This document shows positions 26,527-34,392 of a stretch of DNA of 64,000 nt, one piece after another. Position 1 is the stretch's first letter. Each line of letters begins with the position of its first letter. The position numbers and the translations under genes are program-made. This stretch comes from Bacteroidota bacterium (GTDB lineage Bacteria; Bacteroidota; Bacteroidia; Bacteroidales; VadinHA17): the NCBI GenBank assembly GCA_016718875.1, contig JADKBL010000006.1, positions 62,001 through 126,000 of the forward strand. Direction: 5' to 3'. The notes under the pieces are model-generated. The model saw nothing but the letters and a program-made list of their open reading frames with translations. It ran no database searches and was not told the DNA's origin.

Positions 26527-27138
26527 ATGATTATGAAAAAAAGAGTTAGAGAAATATTTAATAATGAAGCTTCTGCAATAAATAATATTCCAATAACAGA
26601 CAGTTTTGAAAAGGCTGTAGAGATAATTTTTGATCATGTTCACAGGAAAAACGGCAAACTTGTAACCAGCGGTATGGGCAAGGCAGGTCAGATTGCACAT
26701 GATATAGCAACAACCTTCAGCTCCACAGGAACTCCTGCTGCTTATCTACACCCAAGCGAAGCACAGCATGGTGATCTGGGAATCCTTCAGCAAAATGACG
26801 TTTTGCTTGTAATCTCAAATTCAGGAAAGACAAGAGAGATTATTGAACTCATAAATCTGAAAGACAATCTTTATCCTGAAGTACCAGTAATATTAATTAC
26901 AGGTAATGAATCCACTCCCCTTTCAGAAAAAGCTGTTTGTCATATACTTACAGGTAATCCGAAAGAAGTTTGTCCACTGGGACTTACACCAACTACCTCC
27001 ACAACAGTAATGACAGTTATAGGGGATGCCTTAGTGGTTCTTCTTATGGAAAAAATAGGATTTACAGCAGCTGATTATGCAAAACGTCACCATGGTGGCT
27101 ATCTGGGAACAAAGTCAAGAGAGATATCAGGAAGCTAA
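26527..27138 (+). CDS. SIS-domain sugar-phosphate isomerase (KdsD/GutQ-like, no CBS domains)
   Basis: About 203 residues, SIS (sugar isomerase) domain only. Family members isomerise ribulose-5-phosphate and arabinose-5-phosphate. Visible motifs are KLVTSGMGKAGQIAHDIA, TFSSTGTPAAYLHPSEAQHGDLG and VISNSGKTREIIELI, which follow the KpsF/GutQ pattern (SGMGKSG, HP-x-EA-x-HGDLG). Typical KdsD is ~325 residues with two C-terminal CBS domains; here the chain stops right after the SIS domain, after SREISGS. Either ATG 26,527 or 26,533 fits the -7 element at 26,501. It is followed, after a 130-base gap with its own promoter, by the sugar porter and kinase genes; it might serve phosphosugar metabolism linked to them rather than lipopolysaccharide synthesis. 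Confidence 0.8.
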   Translation: MIMKKRVREIFNNEASAINNIPITDSFEKAVEIIFDHVHRKNGKLVTSGMGKAGQIAHDIATTFSSTGTPAAYLHPSEAQHGDLGILQQNDVLLVISNSGKTREIIELINLKDNLYPEVPVILITGNESTPLSEKAVCHILTGNPKEVCPLGLTPTTSTTVMTVIGDALVVLLMEKIGFTAADYAKRHHGGYLGTKSREISGS

Positions 27139-27200
27139 ATATACAATCGGTTTACCTTATATCACTGGTATAAGTTATGGATAACAAAACGACCATTTTT

Positions 27201-27231
27201 TTTGTATGAATGGATAAAAAGATTAGTTTTG
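27201..27231 (+). promoter_or_regulatory. Full Bacteroidetes sigma promoter (TTTG-N19-TAGTTTTG) for the porter-kinase pair
   Basis: TTTG at 27,201-27,204, then 19 bases, then TAGTTTTG at 27,224-27,231. This is the canonical TTTG-N19-TAnnTTTG arrangement. It lies 41 bases before the ATG at 27,272. Confidence 0.7.
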
Positions 27232-27271
27232 AATCCTTCTTTATTACTTAAATTCATTTAACATATAAATT

Positions 27272-28615
27272 ATGACTACAAGCAGTACCTCCGGTGCCAT
27301 CAGCAAAAAGGATTATATTTTTGGTATAACAGTAATCGGCGTTTTCTTTTTTCTGTTTGGATTTGTTACCTGGCTTAATGGGATTCTTATTCCATTTTTA
27401 AGAACAGCATGTGAATTAACTGATTTTGAAGCATATTTTGTAACATTCGCATTCTATATTTCGTACCTGATAATGGCCCTGCCGTCTGCATCATTACTGA
27501 AAAAGACAGGTTTTAAAAATGGTATGTCGATTGGTCTGTGGATAATGGCCGTAGGAGCTCTTATATTTATCCCAGCTGCAATGACAAGAACATTCAGCCT
27601 TTTTCTTCTGGGACTTTTTGTTGAAGGTACAGGTATGGCTCTCCTGCAGACTGCATCAAATCCTTATATCACTATTTTGGGACCACCTGAATCCGCAGCA
27701 AAGCGTATGAGCATTATGGGAATTGCAAATAAATTTGCAGGAGCAATAGCTCCTATCATTCTTTCCCATTTTATTCTTAAAGATTCAGCGGTACTCGAAG
27801 CAAAACTTGCTGAGGTTACTGATTCTGCAGTACGTACAGGCATTCTTGATGAGCTGGCAGGCAGAGTGATAATGCCTTATATAGTAATGACGGTAGTCCT
27901 GGTGCTTCTGGGTTTGCTTCTGAGATTAGCTCATCTTCCTGAAGTTGATACAGATAAGGAAGATCCAAATGTCGGCGATGCAAATTCACAGAAAACAAGT
28001 GTATGGCAGTTTCCTCACCTGATACTGGGTATGATCGCTCTCTTCTTTTATGTGGGTGTTGAGGTAATTGCCGGTGACAGCATAATCAGATATGGTCAGT
28101 CGTTAGGTATAGCAATGGATTCGGCCAAATATTATACATCACTTACACTTCTTGGAATGATACTGGGTTATATATCCGGAATTGCATTTATTCCCAGATT
28201 ATTTTCGCAGGTTACTGCACTTAAATTTTCTGCCATTTTCGGAGTTATCTTCTCACTTGGAGCAATATTTACTCCTGCAGAACTGAAATTCACAATGCCT
28301 TTTATAGATATTATGACTTTTCAGTCTATTACCATGGAACTTCCTGTCACTGTGCTGTTTGTAGCGTTCCTTGGTCTCGCTAATGCACTTGTTTGGCCGG
28401 CAATGTGGCCACTGACTCTTGCTGGCCTTGGCAGATTTACGAAAACAGCATCTGCTCTGCTCGTTATGGCAATTGCAGGAGGAGCTTTATTACCATTGGT
28501 ATATGGAAAACTAGCTGTTAACTTTTCAACACAATCAGCATATTGGATTTGTGTACCATCGTATTTAATAATTGCTTACTACGCCTTTATTGGTCATAAT
28601 GCCGGGAGGAAATGA
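27272..28615 (+). CDS. FucP/GluP-type MFS sugar:proton symporter
   Basis: 447 residues with 12 membrane helices. The opening YIFGITVIGVFFFLFGFVTW is the signature of the fucose/galactose/glucose (FGHP) porter family, with DFEAYFVTFAFYISYLIMALP in helix 2 and EGTGMALLQTASNPYITILGP, the family's Q-x-x-x-NPY motif. The second half has GDSIIRYGQSLGI (family 'Q' and 'E' region: YVGVEVIAGDS). These porters import L-fucose, galactose, glucose, GlcNAc or related sugars with protons. The kinase gene overlaps its stop by four bases (ATGA), so the two form one translationally coupled unit driven by the promoter at 27,201. Confidence 0.85.
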   Translation: MTTSSTSGAISKKDYIFGITVIGVFFFLFGFVTWLNGILIPFLRTACELTDFEAYFVTFAFYISYLIMALPSASLLKKTGFKNGMSIGLWIMAVGALIFIPAAMTRTFSLFLLGLFVEGTGMALLQTASNPYITILGPPESAAKRMSIMGIANKFAGAIAPIILSHFILKDSAVLEAKLAEVTDSAVRTGILDELAGRVIMPYIVMTVVLVLLGLLLRLAHLPEVDTDKEDPNVGDANSQKTSVWQFPHLILGMIALFFYVGVEVIAGDSIIRYGQSLGIAMDSAKYYTSLTLLGMILGYISGIAFIPRLFSQVTALKFSAIFGVIFSLGAIFTPAELKFTMPFIDIMTFQSITMELPVTVLFVAFLGLANALVWPAMWPLTLAGLGRFTKTASALLVMAIAGGALLPLVYGKLAVNFSTQSAYWICVPSYLIIAYYAFIGHNAGRK

Positions 28616-29706
28616 ATTACGACCTGAAAGAAATATTCGGATTATTTACCCCTGAGGGTACATTCCTTACCGGTGAGCCATACGGAAGCGGTCATATTCA
28701 TGATACATTTCTTGTAAAAACCAGCGAAGGTGACAAGGATGATTATATCCTTCAACGTCTTAACAATAAGATATTCAAGAACATACCTGAGCTCCAGCAA
28801 AACATTGAAAGAGTAACTGTTCATCTTAATCACAAACTGAGCAATATTCCCGGCTCCGATACAAAAAGAGAGTGTCTTACACTGATCTCTGCAAAAGATG
28901 GAAAAAGCTGGATAGTTGACAAGGATGGTAATTACTGGAGGATGTATATTTTCATTTCCAATCATCGTTCCTATAATATTGTCGACAGCACTGACAAAGC
29001 CTTTGAGGGAGGTAAGGCAATAGGACGTTTCCAGGCAATGCTTGCTGACATGCCGGGAGGACCGCTTCATGAGACAATTCCTATGTTTCATAACATTGAA
29101 AACCGTCTTGCAATACTGAATCAGAAGATCACTGAAAATCCGGCTGGACGTGTTGCTGACCTTACTCATGAGATTAAAGAATATCTTGGCAGAGGAGAAG
29201 AAATGAAAACCATCCTTAAGCTGGGAAGAGCAGGTAAAATACCTTCCAGGATAACCCATAATGACACAAAATTCAATAATATACTGCTTGATGAAAATGA
29301 CAAGGCACTGTGTGTTATTGATCTTGATACAGTGATGCCTGGTTATGTGCATTATGATTTTGGTGATGCAATAAGGACAGTTACAAATACCGCTGCTGAG
29401 GATGAAAAGGATCTTTCAAAGGTTGAGATGAATATCGATCTATTTGAATCTTATGCAAGAGGATACCTTTCTGAAGCAGGTAAAACACTGAATGAAACTG
29501 AAATAGAATATCTGGCATTTGCACCTAAACTGATTACATATACAATTGGAGTCCGCTTTCTGACTGACTTCATAGATGGAGATAACTATTTCAAGATTCA
29601 CCATCCGATGCATAACCTGCAGAGAACCAGAGCTCAGCTGAAACTGGTCATGAGCATGGAAATGCAGTATGAGAATATGAAAAAGATAATTAAGAAACTG
29701 GTGTAA
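28612..29706 (+). CDS. NahK-like (APH-family) sugar 1-kinase
   Basis: 364 residues, cytoplasmic, of the aminoglycoside-phosphotransferase fold. Visible are GSGHIHDTFLV and DYILQRLNNKIFKNI in the N-lobe, HNDTKFNNILLDE (Brenner-type H-N-D-x-K-x-x-N catalytic loop), and IDLDTVMPGYVHYDFGDAIRT, in which the D of VIDLD is the metal ligand. This pattern is that of N-acetylhexosamine 1-kinases and related Bacteroidetes kinases that phosphorylate C1 of a hexose or hexosamine with ATP. Overlapping the FucP-type porter by ATGA indicates a salvage pair for one sugar. Which sugar (GlcNAc, GalNAc, fucose or other) cannot be told. Confidence 0.8.
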   Translation: MNYDLKEIFGLFTPEGTFLTGEPYGSGHIHDTFLVKTSEGDKDDYILQRLNNKIFKNIPELQQNIERVTVHLNHKLSNIPGSDTKRECLTLISAKDGKSWIVDKDGNYWRMYIFISNHRSYNIVDSTDKAFEGGKAIGRFQAMLADMPGGPLHETIPMFHNIENRLAILNQKITENPAGRVADLTHEIKEYLGRGEEMKTILKLGRAGKIPSRITHNDTKFNNILLDENDKALCVIDLDTVMPGYVHYDFGDAIRTVTNTAAEDEKDLSKVEMNIDLFESYARGYLSEAGKTLNETEIEYLAFAPKLITYTIGVRFLTDFIDGDNYFKIHHPMHNLQRTRAQLKLVMSMEMQYENMKKIIKKLV

Positions 29707-29801
29707 TGGAGGCTTCAGGCGTAAGGCGTTAGGTTTGAGATATGAGAATTGAGATTTATATTGCCATTAGCCTGTTGCCTGTTGCCCGTAACCTTTAGCT
29801 T
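29707..29801 (+). repeat. Low-complexity GGCGTAAGGC/GCCTGTTGCCTG array
   Basis: This gap holds GGCTTCAGGCGTAAGGCG, followed by GTTAGGTTTGAG-type units and GCCTGTTGCCTGTTGCCC. It is like the arrays after 13,163 and 32,142. Nothing else is seen in it. Confidence 0.5.
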
Positions 29802-30415
29802 ATGGATTGGACAAAAGACGAGATCAAATTTCTTAAGACACTTTCTGACCCTGATAAGATTCAGGTTTCCTTGATTCCATTGGTTATAATCCAAATCCTG
29901 AATGCAGATCTCCCAGATGGGTGATAAAGAAATGGTCTGCCCACTGCTTTGAAGGAGCACTTTTCTCTGCAGCATGCCTCGAATTTATTGGTTATAAACC
30001 GCTCCTTGTAGATATGAAGGCATGGAATGATGATGATCATGTAATTGCTGTATTTCAAAAAAATGGCCATTGGGGATCTGTGGCAAAATCGAACTTCACA
30101 ACTCTCCGATATCGTGAGCCTGTTTACCGTTCGTTAAGGGAACTTGTTATGTCATATTTTGATTTCTACTTTAACCTGAATGGTGAAAAATCACTCCGCT
30201 CCTACTCAAAACCGCTTAACCTGACAATATTCAACTCGCGGAACTGGACAACAACCGATGAAGACCTTGAATATATAGGCGATAAGCTTGAGTCGTTAAA
30301 ACACTATTCTGTGGTAGATGAGACTATGATCAGTGGTTTGTACAGGGCAAGTGAAATAAGCCTTAAAGCAGGAATGCTGGGCTCAAATGAAGCCGGACTC
30401 TACAAACCGGTTTAG
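29802..30415 (+). CDS. Transglutaminase-like cysteine-protein (one frameshift)
   Basis: ATG at 29,802 opens MDWTKDEIKFLKTLSDPDKIQV, but the frame ends early. Restoring one T in the T3 tract at 29,866-29,868 gives QVFLDSIGYNPNPECRSPRW, then the long frame to 30,415; repaired length is about 205 residues. The middle KKWSAHCFEGALFSAA holds a C in a helix start, and WNDDDHVIAVFQKNG a H: this C...H(D) arrangement is that of transglutaminase/papain-like domains. A third residue is not assigned. No signal peptide; so cytoplasmic. It sits between the porter-kinase pair and the carboxylase operon with its own start, without visible partners. Confidence 0.6.
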
Positions 30416-30533
30416 ATAAACATTTTAAGTATGACTGGTGGCATGATTAATCGCTGGTCGAATTTTTTATACTTCTAATTATCTGTTTATCTTTAATTTA
30501 AATAAACCATAGAAATTACGGTCGATTGCCGGT

Positions 30534-30564
30534 TTTGAAAATACGGCTATATTGACTACTTTTG
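30534..30564 (+). promoter_or_regulatory. Full Bacteroidetes sigma promoter (TTTG-N19-TACTTTTG) for the carboxylase operon
   Basis: TTTG at 30,534-30,537, then 19 bases, then TACTTTTG at 30,557-30,564. It excludes the TTG at 30,562 as start of the carboxylase gene and supports ATG 30,586 (about 15-base leader). Confidence 0.72.
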
Positions 30565-30585
30565 ACCCCACTAAAACATCAGTTT

Positions 30586-32142
30586 ATGGATCTATCCGGT
30601 AAAAGTTACAAATCATTTGTAGAAAGACAGGAAGCACTTAAAAAGCAGTACAGTCCTGAACAGGCTCAGAAACAGCATGTAAAAGGAAAGCTTACTGCAT
30701 GGGAAAGAGTCAGCCTGCTTTTCGACAAAGGCACTTTTGAAGAAATAGATGCTTTTGTTATGCCCGCCAGCACTCCTGTTGAATTTGGTAAGATTGACAG
30801 GAAATATGGTGATGGTGTAATTGTTGGTCATGGAAAAGTAAATGGCAGGCTTATATTTGCCTATGCTCAGGATTTTACAATAATGGGCGGATCACTCGGA
30901 CTTGTCCATTCAAGAAAGATAACCAAGGTTCAGGAGATGGCTCTAAAGATGGGCGCTCCTATTATCGGAATGCTCGACTCTGGAGGAGCAAGGATACAGG
31001 AAGGCGTTGCCAGCCTTAGCGGATATGCTTCAATTTTTCACAATATCATTCAATCATCAGGAATTATTCCACAGATATCAGTAATAATGGGGCCATGCGC
31101 AGGTGGTGCGGTATACTCCCCCTCCCTGACCGACTTTGTCTTTATGGTAAACCATACAAGTTATATGTTTGTTACCGGGCCTAATGTGGTTAAGGAGGTT
31201 CTTAACGAAGATGTCACCTCCGATGGACTTGGAGGCGCAGAAGTACATGCCCGTAAGAGCGGGGTTGCACAAATGATATATGATGATGAAGAGAATACAA
31301 TCCTGGCTCTGAAGAAATTCCTCTCATACCTTCCTTCAAACAATGTTGAAAACCCTCCTTCAGTAAGTGATGACGGTGCAATACCAAATTTCAATGAAAG
31401 ACTAAGGGATATTGTACCTGATGATCCCAATAAGGCATACGATGTCAGAGATATAATTAACCAGGTAGCTGACAGAAACACATTCTTTGAAACCGCAGAG
31501 CTTTTCGGAGCCAGCCTTGTTACCGGTTTTGCTCGTTTACGGGGCAGAACTATCGGAATTGTAGCAAATCAGCCAAAGGTACTTGCAGGCGTACTTGACA
31601 TAGATTCATCAGTTAAAGGTGCAAGGTTCATCAGGTTCTGCGATGCTTTCAATATTCCTATTATAACATTTGAGGATGTACCGGGATTCCTGCCCGGAGT
31701 TGATCAGGAACATGCAGGAATAATAAGGCATGGTGCAAAGCTTCTCTTTGCTTACAGCGAAGCTACTGTTCCTAAAATAACAATAATTCTGCGCAAAGCC
31801 TATGGAGGAGCATTTATTGTAATGAACAGCAAATTCCTTGGCGGTGACTTCAATTATGCATGGCCATCAGCTGAGATTGCAGTAATGGGACCTGACGGAG
31901 CTGTTGCTATTCTCTACAGGAAAGAGCTTGCTGAATCAAAAAATCCGGTTGAACTGAAAAAGGAGCTGGTAAAAAAATACAGAGACAAGATCGCAAACCC
32001 TTTCATTGCTGACGAAAGTGGTTATATAGATGAGGTAATTGATCCCGCACTCACAAGGCAGAAGATCATCTCGGCACTTGATGCACTCAGCAACAAATGG
32101 GTGAAGGTCCCGGCAAGGAAGCATGGGAATATGCCACTGTAA
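30586..32142 (+). CDS. pccB: Acyl-CoA carboxylase carboxyltransferase subunit, propionyl-CoA type
   Basis: 518 residues. It carries out the transfer of CO2 from carboxybiotin to an acyl-CoA, most likely propionyl-CoA. The N-terminal half has KLTAWERVSLLFDKGTFEE and MGGSLGLVHSRKITKVQEMA, then GAPIIGMLDSGGARIQEGV (oxyanion and CoA-binding region); the C-terminal half has IIRHGAKLLFAYSEATVPK and AYGGAFIVMNSKFLGGDF. The start was chosen from the promoter at 30,534. It is followed by the biotin carboxylase and biotin-carrier genes, completing a three-polypeptide enzyme. It shares the fold with methylmalonyl-CoA decarboxylase alpha, but the presence of a biotin carboxylase argues for an ATP-dependent carboxylase. 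Confidence 0.85.
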   Translation: MDLSGKSYKSFVERQEALKKQYSPEQAQKQHVKGKLTAWERVSLLFDKGTFEEIDAFVMPASTPVEFGKIDRKYGDGVIVGHGKVNGRLIFAYAQDFTIMGGSLGLVHSRKITKVQEMALKMGAPIIGMLDSGGARIQEGVASLSGYASIFHNIIQSSGIIPQISVIMGPCAGGAVYSPSLTDFVFMVNHTSYMFVTGPNVVKEVLNEDVTSDGLGGAEVHARKSGVAQMIYDDEENTILALKKFLSYLPSNNVENPPSVSDDGAIPNFNERLRDIVPDDPNKAYDVRDIINQVADRNTFFETAELFGASLVTGFARLRGRTIGIVANQPKVLAGVLDIDSSVKGARFIRFCDAFNIPIITFEDVPGFLPGVDQEHAGIIRHGAKLLFAYSEATVPKITIILRKAYGGAFIVMNSKFLGGDFNYAWPSAEIAVMGPDGAVAILYRKELAESKNPVELKKELVKKYRDKIANPFIADESGYIDEVIDPALTRQKIISALDALSNKWVKVPARKHGNMPL

Positions 32143-32222
32143 AGGCGCAGGGCTCAGGGCTAAGGGCTCAGGGCAGAAGATATTTCGGATCCCCTCCTGG
32201 GAGGGGTTAGGGGTGGGTTTAA
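32143..32222 (+). repeat. Low-complexity array plus dispersed hairpin repeat (copy 3) inside the carboxylase operon
   Basis: Directly after the pccB stop there is GGCGCAGGGCTCAGGGCT, AAGGGCTCAGGGC, then CCCCTCCTGGGAGGGG followed by TTAGGGGTGGGTTTAA. The hairpin part corresponds nearly base for base to copy 2 at 10,368. It separates pccB from the biotin carboxylase gene, which starts 19 bases later. Confidence 0.75.
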
Positions 32223-32241
32223 TTAGTTAGAATATATAAGT

Positions 32242-33747
32242 ATGAAAATTAAAAGGATCTTAATCGCAAACCGGGGCGAAATTGCAGTCAGGATAATGAA
32301 AACCGCGCACCTGATGAATATTGAAACTGTTGCTGTGAAGACAGCAGTGGAACCCAATGCTATGTACCTCTCATCAGCTGATATCATCTTCGACAACACG
32401 GAGGATACCTCAGAGATACCTGTCTTTCTTGATATTGAAAAGCTGATAGCGATAGCTCTTAAAAGCGGAGCCAATGCGGTTCATCCGGGATACGGCTTCC
32501 TTGCTGAAAATGCATATTTTGCTCAGAAATGCATTGACAATAATATAATTTTCATTGGTCCGTCTCCTGATGCAATATATAAAATGGGAAATAAGACCAT
32601 TGCCCGCAACCTCGCTCTCCAAAATGGAATACCAATGGCAATGGGAAGCCAGGGCAATATAGCAAATGAAGAGGAAGCAATTGCGATTGCTGAAAAGATA
32701 GGATATCCTGTCATCATAAAAGCCGCTTCCGGAGGCGGCGGAAGAGGCATGAGGATTGTCAGGAAGAAGGATGAGATGGAAAAGATGTTCGTAATTGCCA
32801 GTAAAGAGGCAGAAAAATCGTTTAATGATCCGTCAGTATTCGTTGAAAAATATATAGAAAATCCAAAGCACATTGAATTCCAGATACTTGGAGACACAAA
32901 AGGAAATGTGATACACCTTGGTGAAAGGGAATGTTCAATTCAGAGGAAACATCAGAAACTGCTAGAAGAAGCTCCCTCTGGTGCACTTGATGCGAAACTG
33001 AGGAAGAAGATGGGCACTATGGCAATACAGATTGCAAAAGCCGTCAATTACTATTCAGCAGGAACAGTTGAATTTCTGCTTGACTCCGACAAGAATTTCT
33101 ATTTCATGGAAATGAATACAAGGATTCAGGTAGAACATCCGGTAACTGAAGTCATTACAGGAATAGATCTTATTGAACAGCAGATCCGTATTGCAAATGG
33201 CGAGGCTCTAAAATTCAAACAGGAAGACATTAAACTTACCGGATGGGCGATTGAATGCAGAATAAATGCTGAAGATGTTCAGGCAGGATTTGCTCCCGAT
33301 CCGGGTAAGATTGAAAGTCTGAGTATGCCGACCGATTCCTATGTAAGAGTTGACACCGGCATACAGAGAGGATCATCCATTGTAGCCAGCTATGACTCAA
33401 TGATCGCCAAGCTGATTGTCAAGGGCAAAGACAGGAAGGAAGCCCTGAAACATACAAAAATGGCTCTTGATAAAGTCTGGATAAAAGGAACAAAGACTAC
33501 TCTCCCATTTTTCAGAATGCTTGTCAGGCATCCAAAATTTCAGAATGGCAGCTTCACAACAGCTTTTATTGAGAAGGATCTTGAAAAATATTACTTCAAT
33601 GCAGAGTATGAAGAGATGCTTGCCGCCTGGCTTGCGGTCAAACTTTTTGTCGAGGAAAACCTTAGTGATGACAGCATCAGTATTGATTACAAGCATGGAA
33701 AAGAAATGAATCCATGGCTTCTGAATAAACGAATTAGTCAATTTTAA
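32242..33747 (+). CDS. pccA: Acyl-CoA carboxylase biotin carboxylase subunit
   Basis: 501 residues, ATP-grasp enzyme that carboxylates biotin using ATP and bicarbonate. The N-terminal KRILIANRGEIAVRIMKTA and HPGYGFLAENAYFA motifs, the glycine-rich ATP loop KAASGGGGRGMRIV, the metal-site FMEMNTRIQVEHPVTE and the WAIECRINAED motif are all present and intact. A carrier domain is lacking; the biotinyl protein is the next gene after 13 bases. Typical PccA of other bacteria has a fused carrier domain, so this is the split-subunit form. The partner is the carboxyltransferase just upstream, hence propionyl-CoA or related substrate. Confidence 0.88.
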   Translation: MKIKRILIANRGEIAVRIMKTAHLMNIETVAVKTAVEPNAMYLSSADIIFDNTEDTSEIPVFLDIEKLIAIALKSGANAVHPGYGFLAENAYFAQKCIDNNIIFIGPSPDAIYKMGNKTIARNLALQNGIPMAMGSQGNIANEEEAIAIAEKIGYPVIIKAASGGGGRGMRIVRKKDEMEKMFVIASKEAEKSFNDPSVFVEKYIENPKHIEFQILGDTKGNVIHLGERECSIQRKHQKLLEEAPSGALDAKLRKKMGTMAIQIAKAVNYYSAGTVEFLLDSDKNFYFMEMNTRIQVEHPVTEVITGIDLIEQQIRIANGEALKFKQEDIKLTGWAIECRINAEDVQAGFAPDPGKIESLSMPTDSYVRVDTGIQRGSSIVASYDSMIAKLIVKGKDRKEALKHTKMALDKVWIKGTKTTLPFFRMLVRHPKFQNGSFTTAFIEKDLEKYYFNAEYEEMLAAWLAVKLFVEENLSDDSISIDYKHGKEMNPWLLNKRISQF

Positions 33748-33760
33748 TCCCGCTCTGATT

Positions 33761-34288
33761 ATGACAAATGATAAACTCCAGAAAAAGAAGCTCTATGCTA
33801 TCTCGTCTGAAAACAGACAGTTCGGCTTCACGCTTCCATTAAAGCATACCATCAGGATAGGAAAGCGCGATTACGATGTCAAGCTTAAAGCAGATGAAAA
33901 GCTGGGTACCTATATTCTCTGGAAAAACAGAAAATACCCTGTGGAAATTGTCCGATCGAGACAAAACAGATACGAAATTCTTTTTAATGACATAAGCTAC
34001 ACATTTACAGTTGAGACACCATTCTCCCTGCAGAGAATGAAAGTACTTAATGCACAAAAAGGGAAAGCCACAACAGAGTATATAAAAGCTCCCATGCCAG
34101 GCAAAATTATCGATGTACTGGTCAGGGAGGGCGGAGTGGTTCAACGGGGCGAACCCATAGTTATTCTGGAAGCTATGAAAATGCAGAATGAGATACTCTC
34201 TCCAGTAAATGGTACTATTGTTAAAATTTCTGCAAAGCCTAATACAAATGTGATGAAAGATGATCTTCTTGTTGAGATCAAACCATGA
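33761..34288 (+). CDS. Biotin carboxyl carrier subunit
   Basis: 175 residues. The C-terminal lipoyl-like fold carries the biotinylation motif EAMKMQNE with the modified lysine at residue 140. Its flanks, KAPMPGKIIDVLV and VNGTIVKISAKPNTNVMKDDLLVEI, are typical. The N-terminal ~100 residues form a beta-rich segment that probably docks with the carboxyltransferase. The gene begins 13 bases after the biotin carboxylase and is the last gene of the operon. No acetyl-CoA carboxylase AccD neighbours are present, so propionate or succinate metabolism is the likelier context. Confidence 0.88.
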   Translation: MTNDKLQKKKLYAISSENRQFGFTLPLKHTIRIGKRDYDVKLKADEKLGTYILWKNRKYPVEIVRSRQNRYEILFNDISYTFTVETPFSLQRMKVLNAQKGKATTEYIKAPMPGKIIDVLVREGGVVQRGEPIVILEAMKMQNEILSPVNGTIVKISAKPNTNVMKDDLLVEIKP

Positions 34289-34392
34289 AATAATAGCTAC
34301 CAACCGTTAACTCAAACCTGCAATCCGTAAACTGGTATTGCTATTTTCCGTTATTTGGTGCTAACTTGCATCCAAAGAAGCATATCTGAGGA

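Noticed and set aside
30562..30585. In-frame TTG start for pccB at 30,562
   Set aside because: It lies inside the -7 element of a canonical promoter; ATG 30,586 is the first sensible start.
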